64,000 nt of DNA from Bog-756 sp963699055 (GTDB lineage Bacteria > Actinomycetota > Acidimicrobiia > Acidimicrobiales > RAAP-2). Below are positions 6,972-14,752 of this stretch, in pieces (the stretch's first letter is position 1; every line of letters starts with the position of its first letter). The DNA lies in assembly GCA_963699055.1 (NCBI GenBank), contig CAVOTA010000001.1, forward strand, positions 434,001-498,000, given 5' to 3'. A program made the translations under genes and the position numbers. Below the pieces are notes generated by a model. That model was not told the origin of the DNA. It did no database searches and was given only the letters and a program-made list of their open reading frames with translations.

Positions 6972-9965
6972 TTGCCGAAGAAGATCCGGGTATACGAGCT
7001 CGCTCATGAGCTCGGCCTGACCAACAAGGAGGCCCTTGACCTCTGCCTGTCCCTCGGGATGGGCGTCAAGAGCCATTCGTCGTCCATCGAGGACGCCCAG
7101 GCCGACCGCGCCCGCCGCAAGGCCGACCGTGAGGGGCTGCGCCGTGAGGTGCAGCCCGAGGAGCCGGCGGCGCCGGCCAAGAAGGCCGCGGCCAAGAAGG
7201 CGCCGGCCAAGGCGGCTGCGCCAGCCGCCGATCCGGTCACCCCCGCCGCCGGGGGAGCCGACGACAGCCCCGTCGCGCCCGAGACGGCGCCACCGGTCAA
7301 GCGCACCGGTGCCCGACTGGTGACCAGCCGACCGGCGTCCGAGCAGCCGAGTGCGGCACCGCCCGCAGCCCGCCCGGCCCCGGTGGCACCTGCCGCCGCT
7401 CCCACGCCCGCTCCCACGCCCGCTCCCACGCCCGCACCGGCACCGGCCCCGGTGGCCCCCGCCGCCGCCCCGGCACCGGTCGCCCCGGCACCGGTCGCCG
7501 CGGCTCCGGCTACGGTGGCAGCAGCTCCGGCACCGGTCGCCCCGGCACCTGCCGCTCCTGCCCCGGCGCCGTCCGCCCCGGCCGCGGCGCCGTCCGCCCC
7601 GGCCGCGGCGGCGTCCGCCCCGGCTCCGAGCGCGGTGCCGGCACCGGCCGCCGCCGCACCCGCCGTCCCCGCGGCCGCCGCTCCGGCACCGTCGGCCGCG
7701 CCCGCGCCGCCGTCCTCGGCCCCGGCCCGGCCGCCGATGAGCGCCACCGGCCGTCCGATCCCGCCGCCTCCCGGCGGCCCACCCCGCTCGGTCACCGGCA
7801 AGCCGATCCCACCGCCCCCCGGGGCCGGTGGGCGTCGGCCCGCGCCCGGCGCGCCCCGACCCGGCTTCGCCGGCCGCCCCGGCGGTCCTGCGGGCGCCGG
7901 GCGTCCGGGTGCGCCCCGCACCGGAGGCCCCCCGGGGGCCACGGGCGGCGGTTACGGCGGCCGTCCCGGCGGTGGCGGCGGCTACACGGGCGGCCGTCCC
8001 GGCGGCGGACCCGGCGGCGGTCCGGGTGGGCCCGGCGGCGGTCCGGGTGGACGCGGTGGCCCCGGCGTCGGTCGCGGCCGTCCCAACCAGCGTCGCCCCC
8101 GTCGTCGGCGCCGGAACCTCGAGGAGCTGGAGCCGACCACGCTCACCGCCTACGCGCCGTCCACGGCGCCGGTGCCGGAGCACGAGGTCATCATCGAGCG
8201 GGGCTCCACCGCCCGCGACCTCGGTCCCAAGCTCAACCGGTCCGCCGGTGACGTCGTGCGCTTCCTCCTCCTGCAGGGGGAGATGGTCACGGCCACCCAG
8301 TCGCTGACCGACGACATGATCGAGCTCTTCGCCGCCGAGCTCGGCGCCGAGGTGCGCCTGGTCGATCCGGGCGAGGAGCGCGAGGCCGAACTGCTGGCCA
8401 AGTTCTTCGACGACGACGACGAGGAGGAGAACGAGGAGGACCTGCGGCCCCGCCCGCCGGTCGTCACCGTCATGGGTCACGTCGACCACGGCAAGACCCT
8501 CCTGCTCGACAAGATCCGCCATGCCAACGTGGTCGCCGGCGAGGCCGGTGGCATCACCCAGCACATCGGCGCCTACCAGGTCGAGTGGCAGGGTCACCCG
8601 ATCACGTTCATCGACACTCCGGGCCACGAGGCCTTCACCGCCATGCGGGCACGGGGGGCCGAGGTGACCGACATCGTCGTCCTGGTGGTGGCGGCCGACG
8701 ACGGGGTCATGCCCCAGACGATCGAGGCCATCAACCACGCCAAGGCGGCCGACGTCCCGATCATCGTCGCCGTCAACAAGATCGACCGCGCCGAGGCCGA
8801 CCCCACCCGGGTGCTCCAGCAGCTCTCCGAGCACGAACTGGTGCCCGAGGCCTGGGGCGGCGACACCATCGCCGTGGAGGTGTCGGCCCTCCAGGACCTC
8901 GGCATCGACGACCTGCTGGAGCAGATCGTCCTGGTGGCCGAGATCGAGGAGCTCGTGGCGTCGCCCGAGGGTCGGGCCCGGGGCGTGGTCCTCGAGGCCG
9001 AACTCGAGATCGGCCGGGGGCCGGTCGCCTCGGTGATCGTCGAGCACGGCACCCTGCGCGTGGGCGACCCGATCGTCGCCGGCGCCGCCTGGGGCAAGGT
9101 GAAGGCCCTGGTCGACGACCACGGTCAGCAGATCAAGGAAGCCCCTCCCTCGACGCCGGTACAGGTGCTCGGGTTCTCGGAGCCGCCCGAGGCCGGTGAC
9201 GAGTTCCGGGTGGCACCCGAACTCGCCCAGGCCCGTACCATCGGCGAGGCGCGGGCCCACCGCTACCGGGTGGCCGGCCACGTGCCCGCCGCCACGTCGG
9301 CGCTGGGCGGGGCCAAGCTCGAGGACCTGTTCGAGCAGATCCAGCGGGGTGAGACGGCCACGTTGAACCTGATCCTCAAGGCCGACGTGCGCGGTTCGCT
9401 CGAAGCGGTCACCGAGAGCCTCCGCAAGCTCGAGCGCGACGACGTCAAGCTCAGCTTCGTGCACCGGGGCGTGGGCGGGATCACCGAGTCCGACGTGGAG
9501 CTGGCCCAGGCGTCCAACGCCACCATCATCGGCTTCAACGTGCGCCCCGACCGCCGCTCGCGGGAGATGGCGGCCAAGGCCGACGTCGAGATCCGGACCT
9601 ACGAGATCATCTACAAGCTCCTCGAGGACCTCGAGGCGGCCATGCTCGGCCTGCTCTCCCCGGTGTTCGAGGAGGTGGTCACCGGCGAGGCCGAGGTCCG
9701 CCAGGTGTTCCGGGTCCCGAAGATCGGCGCCATCGCCGGCTGCTACGTCCGGGAGGGCGTGATCACCCGTGGCTCCAAGGTCCGCTTCCTCCGCGAGGGT
9801 GTGATCATCTGGAAGGGCGCCATCACCTCGCTGCGCCGCTTCAAGGACGACGCCCGCGAGGTGCAGGCCGGGTTCGAGTGCGGCATCGGACTCTCGGACT
9901 ACCAGGACCTGAAAGAGGGCGACATCATCGAGACCTTCGACGAGCGGGAGATCCCCCGCACCTGA
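6972..9965 (+). CDS. infB: Translation initiation factor IF-2 with long Pro/Ala and Gly/Arg linkers
   Basis: IF-2 is the GTPase that brings fMet-tRNA to the 30S subunit and promotes subunit joining. The TTG start (PKKIRVYELAHELG) follows AAGGAAGGG by 12 bases. Residues 1-55 form the IF2 N-terminal helical domain. Residues about 60-265 are Ala/Pro-rich, with APTP repeats. Residues about 270-375 are Gly/Arg/Pro-rich. The G domain carries GHVDHGKT (about 502), DTPGHEAF and NKID, followed by domains II-IV. At 997 residues it is long even for actinobacteria, all through the linkers. The 12-bp unit GCTCCCACGCCC is tandemly repeated three times at 7398-7433. Confidence 0.96.
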   Translation: MPKKIRVYELAHELGLTNKEALDLCLSLGMGVKSHSSSIEDAQADRARRKADREGLRREVQPEEPAAPAKKAAAKKAPAKAAAPAADPVTPAAGGADDSPVAPETAPPVKRTGARLVTSRPASEQPSAAPPAARPAPVAPAAAPTPAPTPAPTPAPAPAPVAPAAAPAPVAPAPVAAAPATVAAAPAPVAPAPAAPAPAPSAPAAAPSAPAAAASAPAPSAVPAPAAAAPAVPAAAAPAPSAAPAPPSSAPARPPMSATGRPIPPPPGGPPRSVTGKPIPPPPGAGGRRPAPGAPRPGFAGRPGGPAGAGRPGAPRTGGPPGATGGGYGGRPGGGGGYTGGRPGGGPGGGPGGPGGGPGGRGGPGVGRGRPNQRRPRRRRRNLEELEPTTLTAYAPSTAPVPEHEVIIERGSTARDLGPKLNRSAGDVVRFLLLQGEMVTATQSLTDDMIELFAAELGAEVRLVDPGEEREAELLAKFFDDDDEEENEEDLRPRPPVVTVMGHVDHGKTLLLDKIRHANVVAGEAGGITQHIGAYQVEWQGHPITFIDTPGHEAFTAMRARGAEVTDIVVLVVAADDGVMPQTIEAINHAKAADVPIIVAVNKIDRAEADPTRVLQQLSEHELVPEAWGGDTIAVEVSALQDLGIDDLLEQIVLVAEIEELVASPEGRARGVVLEAELEIGRGPVASVIVEHGTLRVGDPIVAGAAWGKVKALVDDHGQQIKEAPPSTPVQVLGFSEPPEAGDEFRVAPELAQARTIGEARAHRYRVAGHVPAATSALGGAKLEDLFEQIQRGETATLNLILKADVRGSLEAVTESLRKLERDDVKLSFVHRGVGGITESDVELAQASNATIIGFNVRPDRRSREMAAKADVEIRTYEIIYKLLEDLEAAMLGLLSPVFEEVVTGEAEVRQVFRVPKIGAIAGCYVREGVITRGSKVRFLREGVIIWKGAITSLRRFKDDAREVQAGFECGIGLSDYQDLKEGDIIETFDEREIPRT

Positions 9966-9973
9966 CCGCGCCC

Positions 9974-9992
9974 GCCGGCCCCCGGGGCCGGC
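9974..9992 (+). terminator. Strong GC hairpin between infB and rbfA
   Basis: GCCGGCCCC (9974-9982) and GGGGCCGGC (9984-9992) form a perfect inverted repeat starting nine bases after the infB stop. It has no T-tract. rbfA starts 51 bases further on with no obvious promoter of its own, so the hairpin may attenuate or process the operon mRNA rather than end it. Confidence 0.4.
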
Positions 9993-10042
9993 GCGGCCGG
10001 GTCGTCGAGGTCCGGGTCACCGAGGGAGAGACCGGAGGACCA

Positions 10043-10453
10043 GTGGCACGTCGTCACGACAACCGGGGGGCGGCCCCCTATGCCCGCTCGCTTCGGGTGA
10101 ACCAGGTCCTGCGCCAGGTGGTGGCCGAGGAGCTCGAGCGGCTGGCGGACGCCGACGAGCGCCTGCGCATGGTCACCGTGACCTCGGTCGAGTCGACGAC
10201 CGACCTGCGCCAGGCCACCGTCTTCCTGAGCTCGCTGTCCGAGGACGCCGAGGCCGCCCTGGCCGACCGGCGGGTCCAGGTGCAGCGGGCCGTGGCCCGA
10301 CAGACCCAGCTGAAGCGGACCCCGCAGCTGAGCTTCGTCCAGGACCCGGCCGTGGTGGCCGGCAGTCGGGTGGAGGACCTGCTGCGCCAGCTGCGCACCC
10401 CCGACGCCGACGACGGGGCGGACGACGCCGACGGGGGTGACCCGGCGCGGTGA
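10043..10453 (+). CDS. rbfA: 30S ribosome-binding factor RbfA
   Basis: RbfA binds immature 30S subunits and helps 16S rRNA 5'-end maturation and cold growth. The 136-residue product has the KH-like fold region with VNQVLRQVVAEELERL near the N-terminus and the conserved TSVESTTDLRQATVFLS strand. An acidic Asp/Gly tail ends the protein. The GTG start at 10043 is chosen because GGAGG (10034-10038) lies five bases upstream. Earlier in-frame codons overlap infB without a ribosome-binding site. The stop overlaps the truB start as GTGA, giving translational coupling. Confidence 0.93.
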   Translation: MARRHDNRGAAPYARSLRVNQVLRQVVAEELERLADADERLRMVTVTSVESTTDLRQATVFLSSLSEDAEAALADRRVQVQRAVARQTQLKRTPQLSFVQDPAVVAGSRVEDLLRQLRTPDADDGADDADGGDPAR

Positions 10454-11340
10454 GCCCCCCGGTGGACCAGGTCAACGGCCTGGTGGTGGTGGACAAGGAG
10501 GCAGGCTGGACGTCGCACGACGTGGTGGCACGCTGCCGCCGGATCTTCGGTCAGAAGCGGGTCGGCCACGCCGGCACCCTCGATCCCGATGCCACCGGCG
10601 TGCTCCTGGTGGGCCTCGGGCGCGCCACCCGCCTCATGCGGTTCCTGACCGCGCTGCCCAAGACGTACGAGGCGGAGGTGGTCCTCGGCACGGCCACCTC
10701 CACCCTGGACGCCTCGGGCGACGTGACCGGCACGTGGGACATGGAGGACGTGTCGCTGGCCGACGTGCGAGCCGCGGCGGCCGGGCTCACCGGTGACATC
10801 GAGCAGATCCCACCCATGGTGTCGGCGGTCAAGGTGGGCGGGAAGCGGCTCCACGCCCTGGCCCGTGAGGGGATCGAGGTCGAGCGTGCCCCCCGGCCGG
10901 TGACCGTCCACCGCTACGACGTCACCCCGGGCATGACGCCCGGCGTCTTCCGCGTCGAGGTGGTGTGCTCGTCGGGGACCTACGTCCGCGTACTGGCGGC
11001 CGACCTGGGCGCCGCCCTCGGCGGTGGCGCCCACCTGCGCAACCTCCGGCGGACCCGCATCGGCTCCTTCACCACCGAGGACGCCCGCCTGGTCGACGAG
11101 CTCACGCCGGCGGTGGTCCTCACGCCCGCCCAGGCCATGCGCGACCTCGATCAGGTGGTGGTGCCGCTCGACGCCCAGAAGCTCGTGGCCCGTGGACTGC
11201 CGCTCGACCGGGTGCCGCTCGGCGTGTCGGGCGACGGACCATGGGGGCTGGTCGACGACTCCCACCACCTGCTGGCCGTGTACGAGGCGACCGAGACCGA
11301 CCGGATCAAGCCGGCCGTGGTGGTGGAGTCGGCCGGCTGA
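10450..11340 (+). CDS. truB: tRNA pseudouridine-55 synthase TruB
   Basis: TruB makes the universal pseudouridine 55 in the T-loop of tRNAs. The 296-residue protein shows the family's N-terminal motif GWTSHDVV and the catalytic motif GHAGTLDPDATGVL, with Asp45 the nucleophile. YEAEVVLGTATSTLDASGD follows, and a KRLHALAREG-type region lies later in the catalytic domain. A C-terminal PUA-like region covers about 225-296. Its GTG start overlaps the rbfA stop by four bases. Downstream, ribF has a separate TANNNT box, so truB probably ends the transcription unit that begins with rimP. Confidence 0.95.
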   Translation: MSPPVDQVNGLVVVDKEAGWTSHDVVARCRRIFGQKRVGHAGTLDPDATGVLLVGLGRATRLMRFLTALPKTYEAEVVLGTATSTLDASGDVTGTWDMEDVSLADVRAAAAGLTGDIEQIPPMVSAVKVGGKRLHALAREGIEVERAPRPVTVHRYDVTPGMTPGVFRVEVVCSSGTYVRVLAADLGAALGGGAHLRNLRRTRIGSFTTEDARLVDELTPAVVLTPAQAMRDLDQVVVPLDAQKLVARGLPLDRVPLGVSGDGPWGLVDDSHHLLAVYEATETDRIKPAVVVESAG

Positions 11341-11418
11341 ACGACCCGGCGGCGGGGTGCCGGTAAGGGCGGGGTCGGCCACCCGGACGCCGGGGCGGGT
11401 CGGACGCCGGTGCGGCGG

Positions 11419-11424
11419 TAACCT
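11419..11424 (+). promoter_or_regulatory. -10 box of a probable leaderless ribF promoter
   Basis: TAACCT fits TANNNT and ends eight bases before the ribF GTG at 11433. The 92-base gap after truB holds no Shine-Dalgarno sequence at the right spacing, so a leaderless transcript is the simplest reading. Confidence 0.48.
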
Positions 11425-11432
11425 GCAGAACT

Positions 11433-12392
11433 GTGGAGATCGTCACCGAGAGCACGCCGCTCGCGCCGCCCGCCGGTGGGTCGGCCGTGACCATCGGCGC
11501 CTACGACGGCGTCCACCTCGGGCACCGCGCCCTGCTGGCCGAGCTGCGGGCCCGGGCCGAGGAGGACGGGTTGGCCACGGTGGTGGTCACCTTCGACCGG
11601 CACCCGGCCGCCGTGGTGCGCCCGGCGTCGGCGCCCCTCCTGCTGTGCGACCTCGACCAGCGGCTCGAGCTGCTGGCCTCGGCCGGCGTCGACCGCACGG
11701 TGGTCGTGCACTTCGACGAGGAGCGGGCCAACGAGACGGCCGAGGAGTTCGTGAACCGGGAGCTGGTCGAGGGCCTCGACGCCCGGCTGGTGGTGGTGGG
11801 GGAGGACTTCCACTTCGGTCACGGTCGCAAGGGCAACGTCGCCCTGCTCGCCGAGATGGGTGAGGTGGCGGGATTCGACGTGGACGGCGTGACGCTGGCG
11901 TCGGCCGACGACGTGGCGGGCGAGCTGGCGCCGCCGGTGTCCTCCACCAGAGTGCGCTCCCTGGTGGCGGCGGGCGACGTCGAGGGTGCGGCCGCCCTGC
12001 TGGGGCGGCCCCATCAGGTCCGTGGGCCGGTGGTCACCGGTGACCGGCGGGGCGGGGCCGAGCTCGGTTTCCCGACGGCGAACCTCGGGATCCCGGCCGA
12101 CATCTGCCTGCCGGCACCCGGCATCTACGCCGGGTGGTACGACCGGCCCGACGGGTCCCGCCACATGGCCGCCGTCTCGGTGGGTCGGCGCCCCACGTTC
12201 TACGGCGCCGACGGCGAGCTGCTGGTCGAGGCCCACCTCCTGGACTTCTCGGGGGACCTCTACGGGGAGCCCGCCCGGCTGTCGTTCGTCCACCGCCTGC
12301 GGGACGAGCTGGCCTTCGACTCGGTCGACGCCCTGGTGGCGCAGATGGGCCGGGACGTGGACCGGTCCCGGTCGTTGCTCGCCACGCCCTAG
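11433..12392 (+). CDS. ribF: Bifunctional riboflavin kinase/FAD synthetase RibF
   Basis: RibF phosphorylates riboflavin to FMN and then adenylylates FMN to FAD. The 319-residue protein has the N-terminal nucleotidyltransferase domain (VTIGAYDGVHLGHRALL near 20-36, a VVTFDRHPAAVVRP strand and GEDFHFGHGRKG). The C-terminal flavokinase domain carries RGAELGFPTANLGIP and HLLDFSGDLYGEPARLSFVHRLRDE. These are the expected motifs of the two-domain bacterial enzyme at normal length. The GTG start follows a TANNNT box by eight bases. The gene lies in the same order as in other actinobacteria but probably has its own promoter. Confidence 0.95.
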   Translation: MEIVTESTPLAPPAGGSAVTIGAYDGVHLGHRALLAELRARAEEDGLATVVVTFDRHPAAVVRPASAPLLLCDLDQRLELLASAGVDRTVVVHFDEERANETAEEFVNRELVEGLDARLVVVGEDFHFGHGRKGNVALLAEMGEVAGFDVDGVTLASADDVAGELAPPVSSTRVRSLVAAGDVEGAAALLGRPHQVRGPVVTGDRRGGAELGFPTANLGIPADICLPAPGIYAGWYDRPDGSRHMAAVSVGRRPTFYGADGELLVEAHLLDFSGDLYGEPARLSFVHRLRDELAFDSVDALVAQMGRDVDRSRSLLATP

Positions 12393-12440
12393 GTGTCGTT
12401 CGGGCCCCGCGGAGCCGGGGTGGTGGCGGGGTGGTGGTGG

Positions 12441-12893
12441 TCAGGACCCCTGCGGTGTCGGGTCCGGGGTGGTGCCGAGGACCACCGTGGCCACCAGCTG
12501 CTCCCAGGGGACCACCTCCCAGCCGGAACGCTGCGCCACGGCTACCGCCTCGGCCACGGCCGCCTCCACCAGCTCCACCTCGGCGTCCTCCAGGGGGCCG
12601 ACCCCGTCGGGAACGGCCAGTCCGTAGTGGGCACCGAAGGCCGCCTCCCGGGCCAGTGCACCGCCCTCCTCCAGGCGGGCCGCCATCCGGTGGAGCCCGG
12701 TGCCGCCGCCGCCCGACAACTCGACCGCCCAGGCGGCGCAGGCGAGGGCGCGCCGCAGGTCCCCCTGTCGCGTGGTGGCGACCACGGCGTCGGCGTACCG
12801 GGCCAGGCGGGCCTGCCCGGCGTCGGGCAGCACCCGGGCGAACTCGCGGACGAGGCACGCCGCCACCGGTGAGGGGTCGGAGTGGGCGGGCAC
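12441..12893 (-). CDS. Hypothetical protein, 150 residues
   Basis: I do not recognise this protein. It is mostly helical and Ala/Val/Glu-rich, with no signal peptide or membrane segment. A conserved-looking core reads RALACAAWAVELSGGGGTG, and it ends in a Thr/Pro-rich tail. Codon third positions are strongly G/C-biased in this frame. The GTG start lies seven bases after TAGGTT on the minus strand, the same leaderless arrangement used by recognised genes here; this supports a real gene. It is convergent with ribF and divergent from the secreted hydrolase. Confidence 0.6.
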   Translation of the reverse strand: MPAHSDPSPVAACLVREFARVLPDAGQARLARYADAVVATTRQGDLRRALACAAWAVELSGGGGTGLHRMAARLEEGGALAREAAFGAHYGLAVPDGVGPLEDAEVELVEAAVAEAVAVAQRSGWEVVPWEQLVATVVLGTTPDPTPQGS

Positions 12894-12900
12894 CCGACGA

Positions 12901-12906
12901 ACCTAC
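12901..12906 (-). promoter_or_regulatory. -10 box of a probable leaderless promoter for the 12.4-kb hypothetical gene
   Basis: Read on the minus strand, TAGGTT lies seven bases before the GTG at 12893. It sits back to back with the plus-strand box at 12955-12960, making a compact divergent promoter region. Confidence 0.45.
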
Positions 12907-12954
12907 CGGAGCCCGGCCGACCGGCCCGAACGTCACCCGGGGTCGTCGGGCGCT

Positions 12955-12960
12955 ACCCTT
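12955..12960 (+). promoter_or_regulatory. -10 box of the secreted alpha/beta-hydrolase gene
   Basis: TACCCT fits TANNNT. The predicted start near 12967 gives a leader of about 47 bases, with GGGGGAG (13001-13007) six bases before the ATG at 13014. Confidence 0.4.
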
Positions 12961-13013
12961 CGGGTCGTCGTCGGGCCCGGCCACACCCGGGCCCCACAGC
13001 GGGGGAGCGTCAC

Positions 13014-14492
13014 ATGGGGAGTCGGGCTGCACGGTCCACGGGTCGACGGATGGCCGTCCTGGTGGTGGCGGCCGCGTCGGTGGCCGGGTGCGCGGGGACG
13101 TCGTCGGCCGCCATGGCCTCGACCCCGCCGGGCCGGTCACCGACCCGGTTCACCGCCTGGGAGGCGCCCGCCACGTTCCGGACCCCACCGGATTCCGGCG
13201 TGATCGAACAGCCCCTGTCCGCCGACCCGCCCGACATGGCCGCCCACGGGTACGTGGAGCAGGAGTACTTCGCGTCGGGGACGGCGTACGAGCTCGCCAG
13301 TTCGTCGACGCCCTCCGACGGCCGGTGGACGTTCACGGTGGGCAGCGCGGCGCCGTACACCACCCGCATCCTCGTCCGACGTCCGAGCGACCCGGCGAAG
13401 TTCGACGGCAACGTGGTGGTGGAGTGGATGAACGTGTCGGCGGGGGAGTCCGCACCCGACTGGGACTACCTGAACCCGGCGCTCATGGACGCCGGTGCCG
13501 CCTACGTGGGGGTGTCCGCCCAGGCCCTGGCGGTCAACGGCGGGACGGCCATCCTGGGGTCGGGAGCGAGCTCCGGCCTGCGGGGACTCGAGCCCGCCCG
13601 GTACGGGGACCTGCACCACCCCGGTGACCGCTACTCCCTCGACATGTTCGCCCAGATCGGCCGGGCGCTGCGGGCGCGGGCACCGTCGGTGCTCGGAGGA
13701 CTGCACCCGACCCACGTGCTCGCCATCGGCGAGTCCCAGTCCGCCTTCTACCTCACCACCTATGCCGACACGATCCAGTCCGTCGACGGTGCCTACCAGG
13801 GCATCTTCATCCACTCCCGCGGCGGCGGGGCGGTGCCGCTCGGCGGTGGCGACGTGACCTCGGCCGTCAACGGCCACGTCCGCATCCGGACGGACCTCCA
13901 CGTCCCCGTCTTCATGTTCGAGACCCAGACCGACCTGGTCCAACTCGGGTACGCCGGGGCGAGGCAGCCCGACTCGGACCGCATCCGCACGTGGGAGGTG
14001 GCCGGGACCTCCCACGCGGACGCCTTCGAGCTCGGACCGGCCGCCGGACTGCTCGGCTGCACGACCCCGGTCAACGACGGGCCCCAGCACCAGGTGGCCC
14101 AGGCGGCGGCCGTGGCCTTCCTGCGGTGGGTGGACCACGGCACCCCGCCGCCGTCGCCGGCACCGTTCACCCTCGCCTCGACCGATCCGGTCCGGCTCGC
14201 CCTCGACGCCCACGGCAACGTGCTCGGGGGCGTGCGCACGCCCGCCGTGGACGTGCCGGTGGCGACGCTGAGCGGCGCGCCGCCGGCCGGCAGCAGCGAG
14301 CTGTGCGGGCTGTTCGGGTCGACCGAGCCGTTCACCCCGCAGACCCTGTCGGCCCTGTACGGGTCGACGGGCGGGTACGTCGCCGCCTACACCGCCGACC
14401 TCGACCGGGCCATCGCCCGCGGGTACCTGCTGGCGTCGGACCGCGCCGCCCTCCTCGCCCAGGCCGGCCAGGTCGTCGTCCCGACCGCGTGA
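13014..14492 (+). CDS. Secreted lipoprotein, alpha/beta-hydrolase domain (Abhydrolase_10-like)
   Basis: The 492-residue product begins with a basic stretch and a hydrophobic segment ending in VAGCAG, a lipobox with Cys26, so it is probably an exported lipoprotein. A putative alpha/beta-hydrolase nucleophile lies in AIGESQSAFYL (Ser near residue 243). HADAFELG near 340 could supply the catalytic His. The overall pattern, including VVVEWMNVSAG and the long extension, resembles the actinobacterial alpha/beta-hydrolase-domain family PF20091. The substrate is unknown; an ester is likely. ATG 13014 has GGGGGAG six bases upstream. The gene stands alone between a divergent and a convergent neighbour. 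Confidence 0.8.
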   Translation: MGSRAARSTGRRMAVLVVAAASVAGCAGTSSAAMASTPPGRSPTRFTAWEAPATFRTPPDSGVIEQPLSADPPDMAAHGYVEQEYFASGTAYELASSSTPSDGRWTFTVGSAAPYTTRILVRRPSDPAKFDGNVVVEWMNVSAGESAPDWDYLNPALMDAGAAYVGVSAQALAVNGGTAILGSGASSGLRGLEPARYGDLHHPGDRYSLDMFAQIGRALRARAPSVLGGLHPTHVLAIGESQSAFYLTTYADTIQSVDGAYQGIFIHSRGGGAVPLGGGDVTSAVNGHVRIRTDLHVPVFMFETQTDLVQLGYAGARQPDSDRIRTWEVAGTSHADAFELGPAAGLLGCTTPVNDGPQHQVAQAAAVAFLRWVDHGTPPPSPAPFTLASTDPVRLALDAHGNVLGGVRTPAVDVPVATLSGAPPAGSSELCGLFGSTEPFTPQTLSALYGSTGGYVAAYTADLDRAIARGYLLASDRAALLAQAGQVVVPTA

Positions 14493-14513
14493 CCGGCCTG
14501 GGCGACGGTCCGC

Positions 14514-14720
14514 CTACGGGTTGGGTTTGCGGCCCAGAACCTTCAGCACCCAGGCGCCGAACCCGGTGGGCTTGTCGTAGTGGTGGTGGTCGGCGCCGTG
14601 CCCGTCGCGGCCGAAGCTGACCCCGCCCTGGGCGCCCTCGAGCCGGTTGGGCTCCTCGTACTTGGGCACCTTCGGAAGGTGCTTCCGCTTCTTGCGGGGT
14701 GTGCTGCCGTCGGAACCCAT
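14514..14720 (-). CDS. Small basic hypothetical protein, 68 residues
   Basis: I do not recognise this gene. The product starts MGSDGSTPRKKRKHLPK and is charged and soluble. A central GVSFGRDGHGADHHHYDKPTG segment is rich in His, and the end is basic (LKVLGRKPNP). The His cluster could bind metal, but this is speculation. It fits neatly between the hydrolase stop (22 bases away, convergent) and the acyl-CoA synthetase stop (same strand). Codon bias favours this frame, but short genes are easy to over-call. Confidence 0.55.
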   Translation of the reverse strand: MGSDGSTPRKKRKHLPKVPKYEEPNRLEGAQGGVSFGRDGHGADHHHYDKPTGFGAWVLKVLGRKPNP

Positions 14721-14752
14721 GCCCCCATCCTGGCAGAGGTGGCCGACGCCGG

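Noticed and set aside
6933..9464. 843-codon minus-strand frame over infB
   Set aside because: It is a shadow of the infB reading frame, rich in His/Gly/Arg repeats that mirror the IF-2 linkers.
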